A stretch of DNA of 64,000 bases. It comes from Agaricus subrufescens. Taxonomy: Eukaryota > Basidiomycota > Agaricomycetes > Agaricales > Agaricaceae. Each line of letters starts with the position of its first letter. The stretch's first letter is position 1. The notes under the pieces were generated by a model, which had not been told where the DNA came from, did no database searches, and saw nothing but the letters and a program-made list of their open reading frames with translations. This document shows, one piece after another, positions 28,123 through 39,361 of this stretch. A program made the translations under genes and the position numbers. The DNA is taken from positions 1,474,233 through 1,538,232 of the forward strand of contig CM057068.1 of assembly GCA_029945375.1 (NCBI GenBank). The letters run 5' to 3'.

Positions 28123-31100
28123 GATACCAACACTCTTTTTTATTTTCTTTTGTGATACCATGGGCTTACACTCCTTTTTACCCTATTTTGTTTATTGCAC
28201 AATGTTCAACTCCATTCTATTGAACGGCAGTGGTTTCGTGAAAAAAATTTGATACATCTATTCAAGTGACAGATGGTTGGTCCACCTGCCATACGACAAT
28301 GGCCGCTATTGGATTTTTGGCCGCATTGAGCTTGTTGTTCTCCACCACTCAGTTGATAAGCGAACCATCATGCGTTCCAGCATCGCAAGCACATGTCAAG
28401 TTAATACTCTGTCAAGTTGTCAACATTTTGTATGAGATTGACATGAGTGGAACGTTTTGTAATGTCCATATTTAGATCTAGGAGTCCATCACGAAGGAAC
28501 TGAGGCGCGGCATCACCGATCCGAAATGAAAAATAGCCAAACTTGTTTATATCTTGCGGGGTGATAACAAGTATCAGAGAACAGGAACAATCCTTCATCA
28601 ATTATTGATGCCGATGATTAAATGTTAACTCATATGATTTCTAATCGACTGGAAACCGTGAGATGAGGTGTTCATTAACCTTTGGGTGTGTTTCAACACA
28701 CTCGGAGAAAGGAAACGAACGTACAATTTGCACTAAGCCAGCGCCAACCGGACGTCGGATTTCGGTATATCACCGCGATATAGTAAGGGGGAGGGAGGGA
28801 GAAGGGAGAAACAGATACCCTGTAAAGGGAAAAAATAGCCTGAACAAGAATTCTACTAATTTTATCTATTGTTTGATATCAAGGATTTGCGAACATCAGT
28901 GCTGAATGAAGCAACGCGATATATCAGTCAAGAGAAACACCTAAAAAGATAGTTCATCAACTGCTCACAGAAGAAGACTGGGGACCCGTGATGACCGGTT
29001 GCTGGCGATAAGTACTCTCAACTGTAGATGAATCAAACGCGGTGAGATCGTGTGTGAGACTAAGAATATGAAAATATTACAAGTTCTAATGTAACTCATT
29101 GAAATCACAGTAGACTCAAGTCGCATGAACGCAATGCGATCCACAGACAAAAGACAAAGCTCACAGAGAACAAAAATCCTATCAAGTATCTGTCAATTTT
29201 CAGGCGCGTGTGTACTATCACGTAGATCAAGATATTTGCAAACGTTCGTGCCAAAGCGAGGCGAGACAAAGTATCAGTGTATCAGTCATGAAAACTTGAT
29301 AGGAGAGAGAGACCATCATCTTCTATCATGTGTATCGGAACGGTTTACAGAAAAAGCGGTTGGGCATCCGCGGTGAAAGGCCACACACAGGCAGATGTCC
29401 TCAGTCATAAATAGCCCATCGAACACTTGAGGTCATATGATCAACTCAAGATACGAGAGTATTACATGTTCTAAATAAAAGCAGAACCGAGAAGTGATTG
29501 AACTTTGAGCAAATTTGAAGTACATGAGAATGTGTAACGCTCATCGGTTCCAAAGCCCCTGAGGATGTCTTCTTTTCGCCTATATTTCTTTATTTTCGCT
29601 GTATATTCCCTTGTCAAGAGCTGTAGCACATCTAGCCTAAAAGCTTCTCTGATTCACTACGGGTCAGATGACGTCTATCACAGATCTCGCATCTGCCTAT
29701 CATAACATACTTCTGTGTCTCGTCGATGTCGTAGATATAAGTATATTCCAGACTGTGTTCACAGGTAATAAATCTAGACTTATGAAAGATTAGAAGCGCA
29801 TTCGAATATCAGTTGAGACCCGACCGTGGATAACTTGTACTCGCAAAACTCCATTGGACGCTCTCTAAATAAAGCTAGATAAGAAAAAGATAATAACTAC
29901 TGAGCATGGACTTGCCACTGACAGAACAACTGATGTCACAACCAATATCACTAATCCCCTGCAGTATATAAAAGACCTCCTTGTTACCTTCTTTCTTTCC
30001 CATGCTTTCATACTCTCCCCCTCTCTCATATCGCGTACGCGTACTCTAGAACTTTATCCTTTCGTGAATATGTGTCATGCCTGCGCCTTGTGATTTGTGT
30101 TTGTGTCATAAATGAAGCTACCGGCTTGCTCGACTTTACTGTTGATGGAGATAGTGTATTGGTGAAGTAATTTTCCGTTAATGGTGTACCGTTTATGAGA
30201 AGCTGAGATTGTCAGCCTCACATACATGTATATAAGATAGATCCGCTGGGTAAACTGTACCTTCGTTCACTGTACCATTTTTGCCATACTTCTTGAGAGT
30301 ATTTTTACAGTAACGCGAACAAGTATATAGTATGTCATCTATTATAATAGACATATTTGTGTGTCACGGACGATATGTCAAGAGTGCTAAGGATCAGAGT
30401 ACAGCTTGAACCCGACGAGGGAGAAGAAACGTCAATCCAGGCAAGTCATTTAGATTGCTCGTTATCTCGAACGCACGTACGTGATGTGTCGGATCTAAGC
30501 TGGAAGTTGGGGGTGATTTGCATAACGAGGGTAGATGCTTCTCGGGTTTGGATTGTATGGGGGTTTTTTTTTTTTTGATGTTGGATGAATTTTTGTTTGT
30601 GTTTTGATTTTTTTTGCTGCCGTTAGCATAGTTCATGAGCTATACAACCCGGCTCATGAACCTCTCCTTTGACTTTTTCATCACGACCAACATGTAAGTA
30701 CTCATTTCATTTCACAAAAAAGGAAACTGATATAAATCATGGTACATTCAAAAGATCCGATACTTGATCAATATCCAAGATCCGAAAATAGTCACACCTA
30801 CGTCCAAGAAACGTGTGTTCTTCAAACGTCAAATTATTTTGAATACAAGATCCGGAATTCTAGTACATCGAATATATTCTACATGAGAGAGAGTTCGGGA
30901 ATAGTTGTATACCGATATATTGGGAATCCGAATGAAAGACTTTGTGTCAAGTAGAACAGTACTACCGTAAATGACTAATGATCGGTGATCGGTGATGTAC
31001 CGAGCATGAATAATGATGTCACTTCTTGGCGTTTGCAACGGGACCCAAAAAGCAACACACACGCATAATGGACTTTTAAAAAACTAGTCAGAACAGGAGA

Positions 31101-31263
31101 AAGGGGGAGTGGGGGTGACTCACAAAAGGTTGACGCCGATTGAGTTAGAGAGACATGTCAAAGTGCAACTATTGCGCCATTTTCACTCCGCTTACGAACA
31201 AAGTTCTCGTTAAGCAGTTTCTAAAGAGTTTATCAAGCAGCCGGAAGCTTGACATGGTTGTTA
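28123..31263. other. Long intergenic region with an orphan core promoter
   Basis: No gene is recognised in 3.1 kb. At about 29965 a good TATA box (GTATATAAAAGACC) is followed by a pyrimidine-rich stretch and CT repeats, as at highly expressed fungal genes. Downstream there are only tiny frames, for example a 12-codon one at about 30077 with three Cys. A short frame at about 29565 (MSSFRLYFFIFAVYSL...) has a signal-like start but is unsupported. Confidence 0.45.
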
Positions 31264-31270
31264 TCACGTG
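31264..31270 (+). promoter_or_regulatory. TCACGTG element upstream of cystathionine gamma-lyase
   Basis: TCACGTG lies 130 bp before the ATG of the sulfur-amino-acid gene. In yeast this is the Cbf1 site controlling methionine-pathway genes. Function here is by analogy. Confidence 0.45.
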
Positions 31271-31324
31271 TAAAGCTCGTCATCATTGCAAATGCGGACG
31301 GATCCCGAGATTATTAAGTGTTGA

Positions 31325-31336
31325 ATATATATATAA
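31325..31336 (+). promoter_or_regulatory. TATA box of cystathionine gamma-lyase
   Basis: ATATATATATAA lies 64-75 bp before the ATG at 31400. Confidence 0.55.
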
Positions 31337-31399
31337 CACAAAAACACTGTTTCTCTCAGCACATTGTCACACCAATTTGATACCTCCTATACTACTATC

Positions 31400-32802
31400 A
31401 TGGCCCCTGGACTCGACGTGCACCACTACCACACTTCTAATGGCTCGGTGAAGAAACCTCACTCTGAAGAGGGATTCAGTACACGAGCTATCCATGTCGG
31501 TTCAGAACCCAACGCCGAGACTGGAGCTGTTATACCCGCTATTTCTCTAAGCACGACATACAAACAAGATGCTATTGGTGTTCACAAGGTCTGTTCTGAT
31601 TTCCCTTCTTAGACAATCTCCTAAATGACAAATAGGGATACGAGTATTCACGTTCGTCGAACCCTAATCGAGATGCCCTGGAACGCACACTTGCCTCGAT
31701 AGAAGGTGGCGGTGGGCATGGATTGGCGTTTGCGTCTGGGTCGTCGACGACGGCTACTGTGCTCCAGTTGTTTGGGACTGGAGCGCATATTATTAGTGTT
31801 AATGACGTTTATGGGGGGACGTTTCGATACATGTCGAGGGTGGCGAGGGAGAATCAGGGTTTGGAGACGACGTTTTTGGATTTGGAGAATTTGAGCGAGG
31901 ATGGGCATGAATTGCTGGATCAGATACGGGATAATACCAAGGTCAGGGGATTTGTTGTTGTTGGTTGGTGCGTTTCTGACGGGAACGATTAGTTGATTTG
32001 GATCGAGTCGCCGACGAATCCGACTTTACGACTGATATCCATCCCATCTATCCGGGCGCACATTTCGAAATTGGCCAACCCTCCGCTGATACTGGTGGAC
32101 AACACCTTTCTCTCGCCGTTCTATTCTTCGCCTCTCCTACTCGGAGCCGACATTGTCATGCACTCGCTGACGAAATATGTCAACGGGCATTCGGATGTGG
32201 TCATGGGGGCGCTGATCCTGCCCAATACGCCATTCCACACCGAGCTGGCGCAGAGACTGAGGTTCCTGCAAAACGCCATTGGAGCTGTGCCGTCGTCGTA
32301 TGATTCATGGCTGGCACAGAGGGGAGCAAAGACACTGGGATTGCGCATGAAGGCGCACGGGACCAATGCGTTGGCGGTCGCACGTGCGCTGCAGTCGAGC
32401 GCGCTGGTGGAGGAAGTGATATACCCCGGCCTGTCAAGCCATCCAAGGCATCACGTCGCATGGGAGTCGCTGTCTCCCCATGCGCGCAAATGGATTTCGG
32501 GCCTGCCTAGAGACAACGCGGCGGACACGGATTTCCCATATTCAGGCATGATCTCGTTTAGGATTAAAGGGGGATTGGCGGCTGCGGAGAGGTTTTTGAC
32601 GGGGACGCGGCTGTTTACGCTGGCGGAGAGCCTGGGGGGCGTCGAGAGTCTGGCGGAACACCCGGCGAGGATGACGCATGGGAGTGTGCCGCCGGAGGAG
32701 CGGGAGAAGCTGGGGATCAGCGACGGGCTGGTGCGGCTGAGCGTGGGCGTGGAGGACGAGGAGGATCTGGTGGCGGATGTGTTACAGGCGCTGGAACAGT
32801 AG
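31400..32802 (+). CDS. CYS3: Cystathionine gamma-lyase (PLP-dependent, Cys/Met metabolism)
   Basis: Three exons (31400-31588, 31636-31941, 31993-32802) give 434 residues. The fold-type I PLP enzyme signatures are F-S-T-R-A-I-H-V-G, Y-E-Y-S-R-S-S-N-P-N, the PLP-ring stretch S-V-N-D-V-Y-G-G-T, D-N-T-F-L-S-P, and the PLP lysine in H-S-L-T-K-Y-V-N-G-H-S-D. Then G-A-V-P-S-S-Y-D-S-W-L and R-G-A-K-T-L fit gamma-lyase more than the synthase. It splits cystathionine to cysteine, 2-oxobutyrate and ammonia in reverse transsulfuration, in the cytosol. Exons 2-3 are much more GC-rich than neighbouring genes. A close relative such as cystathionine beta-lyase is the main alternative. Confidence 0.88.
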
Positions 32803-33015
32803 ATAGTAATAATAGTATTCAGTTGCGATAAGGCGCTTAGTCATCGGACTGAGGATAAGAGAGAGCGATAAGCGGGGGGTAGATAAGAGGAGGCCTGTTC
32901 TCTTCTCTCCAGCACCGAGTATGTCGCCCAGCCCCCGTCCAGTCCTCGCTTGCGGTCGTGACAAACGTCCTGTCACGATGCTCTGGCTCTGGGAGCACGC
33001 AGCCAATCACGGGGA

Positions 33016-34713
33016 GTGCTGAGCGGAACTCGCTGGCCTCATGTCAGCCGCGACTTAAGCTGGCAGCGCACCCCTCTCCCTCGCACTAATGCCCGTCGCC
33101 CGCGCACGCACCAGGCCCCCCCACAGGCTAGTAGTCTCGTCTCTGCGCTTACTCGGGGCTCACTCTCGTTTTCCAGGCCCAAATTGATCGACCTCTCCGG
33201 CCTCTCGCCCAAGTCCCTCAACGAGCTCACGCCCTCGGACGCAGAGACCCGCAGCCTCAAGGCCAGCCTCGCCGCTGCCCTCGCCGAGCTCCACCAGCTC
33301 GAGGCCAACATCTCGCTCACCCAGCGCAAGCTCGCCTCCTTCTCCGCCCGCCGTGCCCAGCTCCTCGACCAGACCGAGCGCTACCGCGTCGCCGTCGCCC
33401 CCCACAAACGCCTGCCCCCCGAGATCCTCATCGAGATATTCCTCGCCTGCCTCCCCCACACCGTCCAGCTCCCGCCCTCCATCGATGACGCCCCGCTGTC
33501 GCTCACACGCATATGCTCCTCCTGGCGCACCCTCGCCCTAGGCGCCCAGGAGCTCTGGAGCCACTTCCAGGTCGTGCTCAGTGCCCGGCCACTCAGCAAC
33601 CACCGCGCGCTGGCGTCGTGTCGGGTGTGGCTCGGCCGCTGTCCCGATCGGCCTCTCTCCTTCAACATCTCCACCGCCCCACGTGCTCCATTTCCCTTAC
33701 CGGGCCTCGACCACTCCATCCTACCCGTCGACCTCATCCTCCCCCATACCCACCGCATCAGGTCTCTCGACATGCAGAACATATCCGGCGAGCAAATGGA
33801 CTCTCTCGTCTCCCTCCCAATAAACTCTTTTCCCCTTTTGGAACACATCGATGTCTTTTTGAGGGACAGTTGGCTCTACCGCAGCATTCATGACCCCCCT
33901 CTCATGGCCTTTCGTGGTGCACGCAGGCTGACGAGCGTCACTCTGCGAGGCTTTGACGGCACGTTTAATCCCGCCCAGCTCAATCTGCCGTGGGACCAGT
34001 TGACCGTGTTGAATCTCGATACCTTGCCGAGTGATGCCGTCGGCTGCCACGAGATGCTCAGGGTGTGTGAAAGGCTGGAGGAAGTCTGTGTGAGGATTGT
34101 CAGGATTGAGGAGCGATTCATGGGCGAGGTGACTACCAAAAGGACAAGGTTGCCCAGGTTGAAAAAGTTGGTTGTCCGATTTGAATCGACGGATTGGCAT
34201 GGCTTGTTTTTGGATCCGTTTGAGGTCCCGTGTCTGGATGTATTGAAAACGCGGTTTGATTGGCGAGGAGGAGGCGGTCCTCCCGTCGTCGCCTCGTCCG
34301 TGCTCTTTACGAGAAAATCAAACCCGTATGTCGATTTGATTGAACGAAGTGGCTGTCCGATTCGGGTGCTACACATCGGAAGGAATACACCCGACTATGA
34401 TATCGAAGAACTCTTGTCTGTCTCGCCTGCTCTCCAGGAACTCTACCTCCAAGACTACATCGTCGTCGATAAATCTGTTTGGGAGATGATCGGGCGGGGT
34501 CAAGTTGGGGTTTCTTTGGAGAGGATGATGGTGAGTGTCAAGGATGTCGATCCCGTCCTTGGGATGCTAGAAGATCGGATGGTCGAGGGTCAAGCGTTCA
34601 AAGAGATCAAGCTGGGGTGTCCCAAGATGAGTTTTCAGCAGAGGTGGAGGATGGAGTGTTTGGAGAAGATGGGTGTGAGGATTGGGCTTTGTCATTATGG
34701 ATTTTTCGGTTGA
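33016..34713 (+). CDS. F-box protein with N-terminal coiled coil; start unresolved
   Basis: One open frame of 565 codons. After a helical heptad stretch (residues about 75-120) comes the F-box motif LPPEILIEIFLACLP (about 135), then R-I-C-S-S-W-R-T-L-A, then leucine-rich beta/alpha repeats. This is the standard Agaricomycete F-box layout; such proteins recruit targets to SCF ubiquitin ligase. The frame opens at 32962, but no in-frame ATG occurs before the F-box; the track's start is a GTG at 33016. A possible upstream exon starts at the ATG near 33089 and would need a 38-nt intron ending at the TTTTCCAG near 33177. The 5' half is very GC-rich and C-rich at third positions; the 3' half is not. 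Confidence 0.8.
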   Translation: MLSGTRWPHVSRDLSWQRTPLPRTNARRPRTHQAPPQASSLVSALTRGSLSFSRPKLIDLSGLSPKSLNELTPSDAETRSLKASLAAALAELHQLEANISLTQRKLASFSARRAQLLDQTERYRVAVAPHKRLPPEILIEIFLACLPHTVQLPPSIDDAPLSLTRICSSWRTLALGAQELWSHFQVVLSARPLSNHRALASCRVWLGRCPDRPLSFNISTAPRAPFPLPGLDHSILPVDLILPHTHRIRSLDMQNISGEQMDSLVSLPINSFPLLEHIDVFLRDSWLYRSIHDPPLMAFRGARRLTSVTLRGFDGTFNPAQLNLPWDQLTVLNLDTLPSDAVGCHEMLRVCERLEEVCVRIVRIEERFMGEVTTKRTRLPRLKKLVVRFESTDWHGLFLDPFEVPCLDVLKTRFDWRGGGGPPVVASSVLFTRKSNPYVDLIERSGCPIRVLHIGRNTPDYDIEELLSVSPALQELYLQDYIVVDKSVWEMIGRGQVGVSLERMMVSVKDVDPVLGMLEDRMVEGQAFKEIKLGCPKMSFQQRWRMECLEKMGVRIGLCHYGFFG

Positions 34714-34946
34714 TTCTGGTACTAATATTTATGCTCTGTTGTACATATAGTTCTTCTCGTTGGTCGCTTTTAGGAGTAATTAATAGATAGTTCGATGCTA
34801 TCGGATCAATTTTCTGTGTACTTTGGCCCCTGTTTTTGCGGGACCCCTGATGAGGAGGACCTCCTTGAAACACGGCTCTGTATTTAAAATGTGCGCTACT
34901 GAATGCGAGGGGGCCATTCCTTCCTTTATTCCGACGTCGTTGAGCA

Positions 34947-35920
34947 ATGTCGTACCCGACTGATCCTTTTGAAAAGTTGCATTATGATATGGTTCGAGGT
35001 ACATCCTACTTTGTTCCTCTCACTCTTTTTGTTGATTTGAACGTGGTAGCGCATCAGACTTTTAAATTGGGGTATGATACGATTATGAAGCATTTGCGAG
35101 AGGAGGAGGAGGAGGAGGAGGAAGGACGTGGTGGTGGTGGTGAGAAGAAACGCGATTTGCAGAATTTTTTGGGGTATTGTCATGCGTGGTCTGTGTCTAT
35201 AAATGCGCATCATGAATCTGAGGTTCGTCGCAGTCTCTTTTTGGTGGCTTCGGGACACTTACACACATATATATATAGGAAGAAGTTGTTTTCCCGTTTT
35301 TGAACCAGAAGATGAATTTTGAAGAGGAGAAGGAGGCGCATAAAGTCGTGCATGAGGCTTTGACCGAGTTTGATGCGGTTGTTGGGAATGGGAATAAGGA
35401 GGAGTATGATGCGGGGGTTGTTAAAAGTGTTTTGGGTAGATTGAGAGATCCGTTGGTGAGAGCTCCTACTCTTTTTTTTTTTTCTTTGTGGTTTATTAAA
35501 AAGATGGAAAAAAACAGTTTAAACATTTGGATGATGAAGTTGACCATGTCAAACCGTCCAACCTTAGATCTGCGGGGTTTACAGAGACGGAAGTTGAAGA
35601 TTTGAATCGGAGGTTGCTTAGATATGTTCAGTCTCATGGAGACCCGTTTCTCATTGTGCCGTTTATGCGCTCGTTCGTGGTTTTTTCCTTTATTAAAAAC
35701 TCGCAGTTTTTACTTATTATCTTTTTGGAGTAGACATACACCACCGGATTTGAAAAATGTGTGGCCGCCGATGCCGTGGGTGTTGAGAAAGGTGGTTGTG
35801 CCGTATGTTTTGGGTTGGAAATATTCAGGGTGAGTTGCCGCCGTTTCGTTGCTTTTTGGTTGGCTAGACGTTTCAATGATTTTTAGATATTGGAAGTATT
35901 CGCCGTATTCGCTTTCATAA
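34947..35920 (+). CDS. Hemerythrin-like (HHE) domain protein, copy A
   Basis: Multi-exon gene aligned by eye with the tandem copy at 36276. Start MSYPTDPF at 34947. The four-helix HHE pattern is seen: A-H-Q-T-F-K-L-G-Y in helix 1, A-H-H-E-S-E-E-V-V-F-P-F-L in helix 2, E-A-H-K-V-V-H-E in helix 3, and K-H-L-D-D-E-V-D-H in helix 4. Together they could hold a di-iron site. After the domain comes a conserved tail, H-T-P-P-D-L-K and Y-W-K-Y-S-P-Y-S. A run of eight Glu followed by Gly (GAG repeats at about 35101-35125) lies between helices 1 and 2 and is missing in copy B. The family binds iron and may act in oxygen or NO sensing or iron storage; no role is proven here. Confidence 0.8.
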
Positions 35921-36182
35921 TAAAAGTGTAATAGCATGAAGCGTATCGTACTTAACTTTCACAAGAGGGATCCGGCCTTTTTCCGACTCGGTTACCTTGT
36001 TGGGATATGTGATCTACCTGATCAGTATAGGAGCACGTACACACGCATCCCTCCCCCTATTTGAATACGATTTCTAATGTATATATATATATTGTTGATG
36101 GGTTTCATGGGTCGGTAAACGCGGATTGGGGTAGTTTAACACAATTTCTAGGAGCTCTACGGCGGTATTGTGAATGCAACTG

Positions 36183-36190
36183 TATATAAA
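36183..36190 (+). promoter_or_regulatory. TATA box of HHE copy B
   Basis: TATATAAA lies 86 bp before the ATG at 36276 and is followed by a CT-rich stretch up to the start. Confidence 0.6.
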
Positions 36191-36275
36191 GAAAAGGCTC
36201 GACTCTTAGCCCCTCACCCCTTCCATCCCCCACTCTTGCTTTGAATCACCTCTTTTTTTTTTCGTTGACGAGAAG

Positions 36276-37264
36276 ATGGCTTACCCAACTGATCCATTCG
36301 AGGTATCCACTTACAATATGATCCACGGTACAGGAAAATACATTTTTGTTATTGAGTGTCTAATTGTCAAGTAATAGTGCATGAGGCGTTTAAACGTGGT
36401 TACGAGAGTATGCTCAAACACTTGGAGAGGCCTGAAGATATCAAAAACGATTTATCTAATTTTTTGGGCTATTGTCGGACTTGGTCGACGTCGATTGATG
36501 CGCATCATGAAATCGAGGTGAGCTCTTGGTATATATGATTTAAGAACGATGGGAGGTGATGGATGGATATTATTTTCTCATATGTAGGAGGCAGTCTTAT
36601 TTCCATTTCTTAATCAGAAAATGGATTTCGGACATGAGATAGAGTCACACAAGATTATTCATGAAGGCATTGCTGAATTTGATGCGGCGATTGGAACTGC
36701 TACAGCTGAACCTGCGAAATTCAATCCGGGGGTTCTGAAAGCGATTTTGGTCAAGTTGAAAGACCCGTTGGTGAGTGAAATCTATGTATTCTTTCACCAA
36801 AAGTTGAGCAGGGAAACTTATATACACACGCGATTTAGTTTAATCATTTGGATGAAGAGATCGAACATATCAAGCCATCTAAAGTCCGGTCTGCGGGGTT
36901 CGTAAATGCAGATCTTGAATACGTCGGTCAAGAACTCCACAAGTATGTTCAATCGCATCCTAATCATACCACGGTAATGGTCTTTGTGAGCGCGTGAGTA
37001 AGACCTTCCTGGTAATATACGATTGGCCTTTTGATAAGTATTCCCCCCCTTGTGGTTTTTTGTTAGGCATACGCCACCCGAGTTGAAAGAAGTTTTTCCC
37101 CCGGCGCCGTGGATGCTGCGAAAGATTATTGTACCGTTTATTTTGGCGGCCAAGACTCCGGGGTAAGTCACTTTATTATGTGTTTTGTTTTGTTTTTTTT
37201 GTGGTAGAGAGAGCTTATGGAGTTTGATAGATATTGGAAGTACTCGCCGTATTCTGTTTCATAG
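36276..37264 (+). CDS. Hemerythrin-like (HHE) domain protein, copy B
   Basis: Six exons encode about 221 residues from MAYPTDPF. Putative iron ligands sit in V-H-E-A-F-K, A-H-H-E-I-E-E, E-S-H-K-I-I-H-E and N-H-L-D-E-E-I-E-H. The C-terminal tail H-T-P-P-E-L-K ... P-W-M-L-R-K and Y-W-K-Y-S-P-Y-S matches copy A almost word for word, so this tail is a family feature beyond the HHE fold. Introns fall at the same codons in both copies. No signal peptide. Predicted cytosolic iron-binding four-helix bundle of unknown physiology. Confidence 0.85.
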
Positions 37265-38256
37265 TGAACCTTCTTTTGTGGGGGATTCTTATCAGTATTA
37301 TGTGTCTGATATGCTTTGGGGACTCCTATGTGCCTAACGTGCCGTCGCGTTCAAATGCTATTTTATCCCTTTACCTCGGGGAAAGTAAATGGGCGAAGGA
37401 ACCCCTTTCTGATAGTCTTGGTATGAATGAGCTTCATTGACTTGATGACCGGCCGGGGAAACCTATTTTCGCGCTTTCATTCTCCAGAATATGCATCTCA
37501 ACCCCGTTTCTTCCGGGAGGGAAGATAATTGCTCAAAGTTGTGAGAACAACTTCCAAGCGCATAACATCGCGCAGTGGGAAGATTAGCTCTCAGACTTTT
37601 AGGCGGCAGCTTCCACGATGGATTGATTTACCTCTTAGGCTCCTGACTGTGCTCAAAGCCCCTTGCATCACTTACGGAGCTACTACTGTGTATGATATGT
37701 AGTGAATACGTGAGTATTTAGCCGAGCGTGTCCCTGAAACGCGTATGGAATATTGAGTATGCGCCACAAATTTGTTTACGTGGGGTATTCAAAATCTAGG
37801 CTTTTCCTGTTTTGGTTTCCCCACTCGCGATTATGACCTATGTTTAAAGCTGCCCTGATATATTCGTATCAACCATTCATTGAAATTAGGCTTTTCGCTC
37901 TTTTCTACACATGCGCGCTCTGTCTTCCAGCCCAGAATAATACAGTGAAATCCTATACTTACAATGTAAGTGGAGTGTTGCAACATCGGTCGGCCACGTC
38001 GGGGGCTCTTGTTAGAATCGCAGATGTGGTTTTTGCATAACTCCGCCAAGAAGAGACTCGCCGCTTTTTGTACGGCATAATCGAAAGTGAAAGACGGCCG
38101 TAGATATTTTTGAAACGCCGCCCAAGTCAACTTTAAATTCAACCTGCGGTTTATCCAGCCCGCGAGCTTGTTGAACGGATGCTATTTAATGTACTCTGAA
38201 AACGAGATACTTCGTTATCTTTCGGCCAGAACTTTCTTTACAGCCTCATCATTGCA
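37265..38256. other. Intergenic region
   Basis: No gene recognised between HHE copy B and the next beta-trefoil gene. Confidence 0.55.
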
Positions 38257-39047
38257 ATGTTGTTCGTCTCTGCTCTTAGCACTCTCGTTCTCGGTGCCAT
38301 ACTCGCACAAGCACAAGACGTATGTCGCGTCTAGCTGCTTGATTTCGCCGCTCATTCTAACTGGAAAATGATATAGCTTGCGGCTGGTCGGTACAATATA
38401 CTTACCGGAAATAAATCCCTTCGCAGTGGCCCAATTTTCCTTCCGTCAACTGAAGCGCCTATAACTGTATCATCCAGCCCCGTTACTGACAGCTTCGGGC
38501 AAGTAAGTTGCGATCGTTTCCCATACACTGGCCAATGTAACTGATACTTTGGAAAATCCAGTGGGATGTCAGTCGTGATAGCAATGGCGCCTATTTGATC
38601 CAAAACGTTGGTAATCGTGCTAAAGCGTACGGCGATCAAGCGCTTGTAAGTTCATGGATTGCTGGTTAGTAGCTGACTATGACTAATAGCGGATGTTTCT
38701 CTCTCGATAGAATGCTCGTGTACACGCTGATTCGAGACGACAAACGTCCTGGTTCATTGAAAACAAAGGAAGTGGTGCTCCAGGCGAAATTGGTTCATAC
38801 GTGGTCTGTTTCGCTTTCTCCCACTCTTTACGAATTGGTATGCTTAAAAGGATCTTTATCCCTAGATTAAGATTCCGTTCCAAGATTTGGTTTGGACAAG
38901 TACCCCGAACAAGGGCGGGGACAACGTTGTCAGTGGATCTACTTGTCACATAGTTGGGGAAGTTTACTGATGGGTTCATTTTAGATCACCCTCCAAGGAT
39001 CAATTGGAACTCCGGAGCAAAGATTTGTTTTCCAACCCGTTCACTGA
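38257..39047 (+). CDS. Secreted beta-trefoil protein, I66-like protease-inhibitor candidate
   Basis: Six exons (38257-38319, 38377-38502, 38562-38645, 38711-38803, 38866-38928, 38985-39047) join to 163 residues. Signal peptide MLFVSALSTLVLGAILAQAQ ends exon 1. Strand motifs repeat in trefoil fashion: A-G-R-Y-N-I, Q-W-D-V, G-A-Y-L-I-Q-N-V-G, S-W-F-I-E, Y-V-I-K-I-P, D-L-V-W-T and the terminal Q-R-F-V-F-Q-P-V. The last intron was placed at GTCAGT / TTTTAG, since reading through it gives a premature stop and loses the closing strand. Same architecture as the gene at 12905. A serine-protease-inhibitor role is inferred from the I66-like pattern; other beta-trefoil functions remain possible. Confidence 0.65.
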
Positions 39048-39361
39048 TCAACCAGAGAGATGATTGGGCTTTTTGTAACTACAAGCTTGTACTCTAGCGC
39101 TTAATTTCGTTCTGAATTTAAGAAACTGATATCTGATAGGCTGAGTATGATTCCAGACGCTGTATACAGCTGTATTGGCGGTGAAATAGAGGGACAATTG
39201 GAGTGACCGAGAAAGTTGATCAACTCGGGCGATTGTGGCTAGATTGAAGCTAGGGCTCATTGATGAAAAATGACTGCAGGAGCTTGAAGATCGGTAACAT
39301 GTCAGAGAATCCAATTTTTTTTTACTAGAGGAAGATGAATACTCGGGCGCAAACACAGCTA

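Noticed and set aside
28266..28475. Short ORF with a hydrophobic start (MAAIGFLAALSLL)
   Set aside because: The signal-like stretch is followed by unstructured sequence and no splice chain; too weak to list as a gene.
33039..34376. Several antisense frames of 96-162 codons over the F-box gene
   Set aside because: They are shadows caused by the GC-rich coding strand; the sense frame has clear F-box and repeat motifs.
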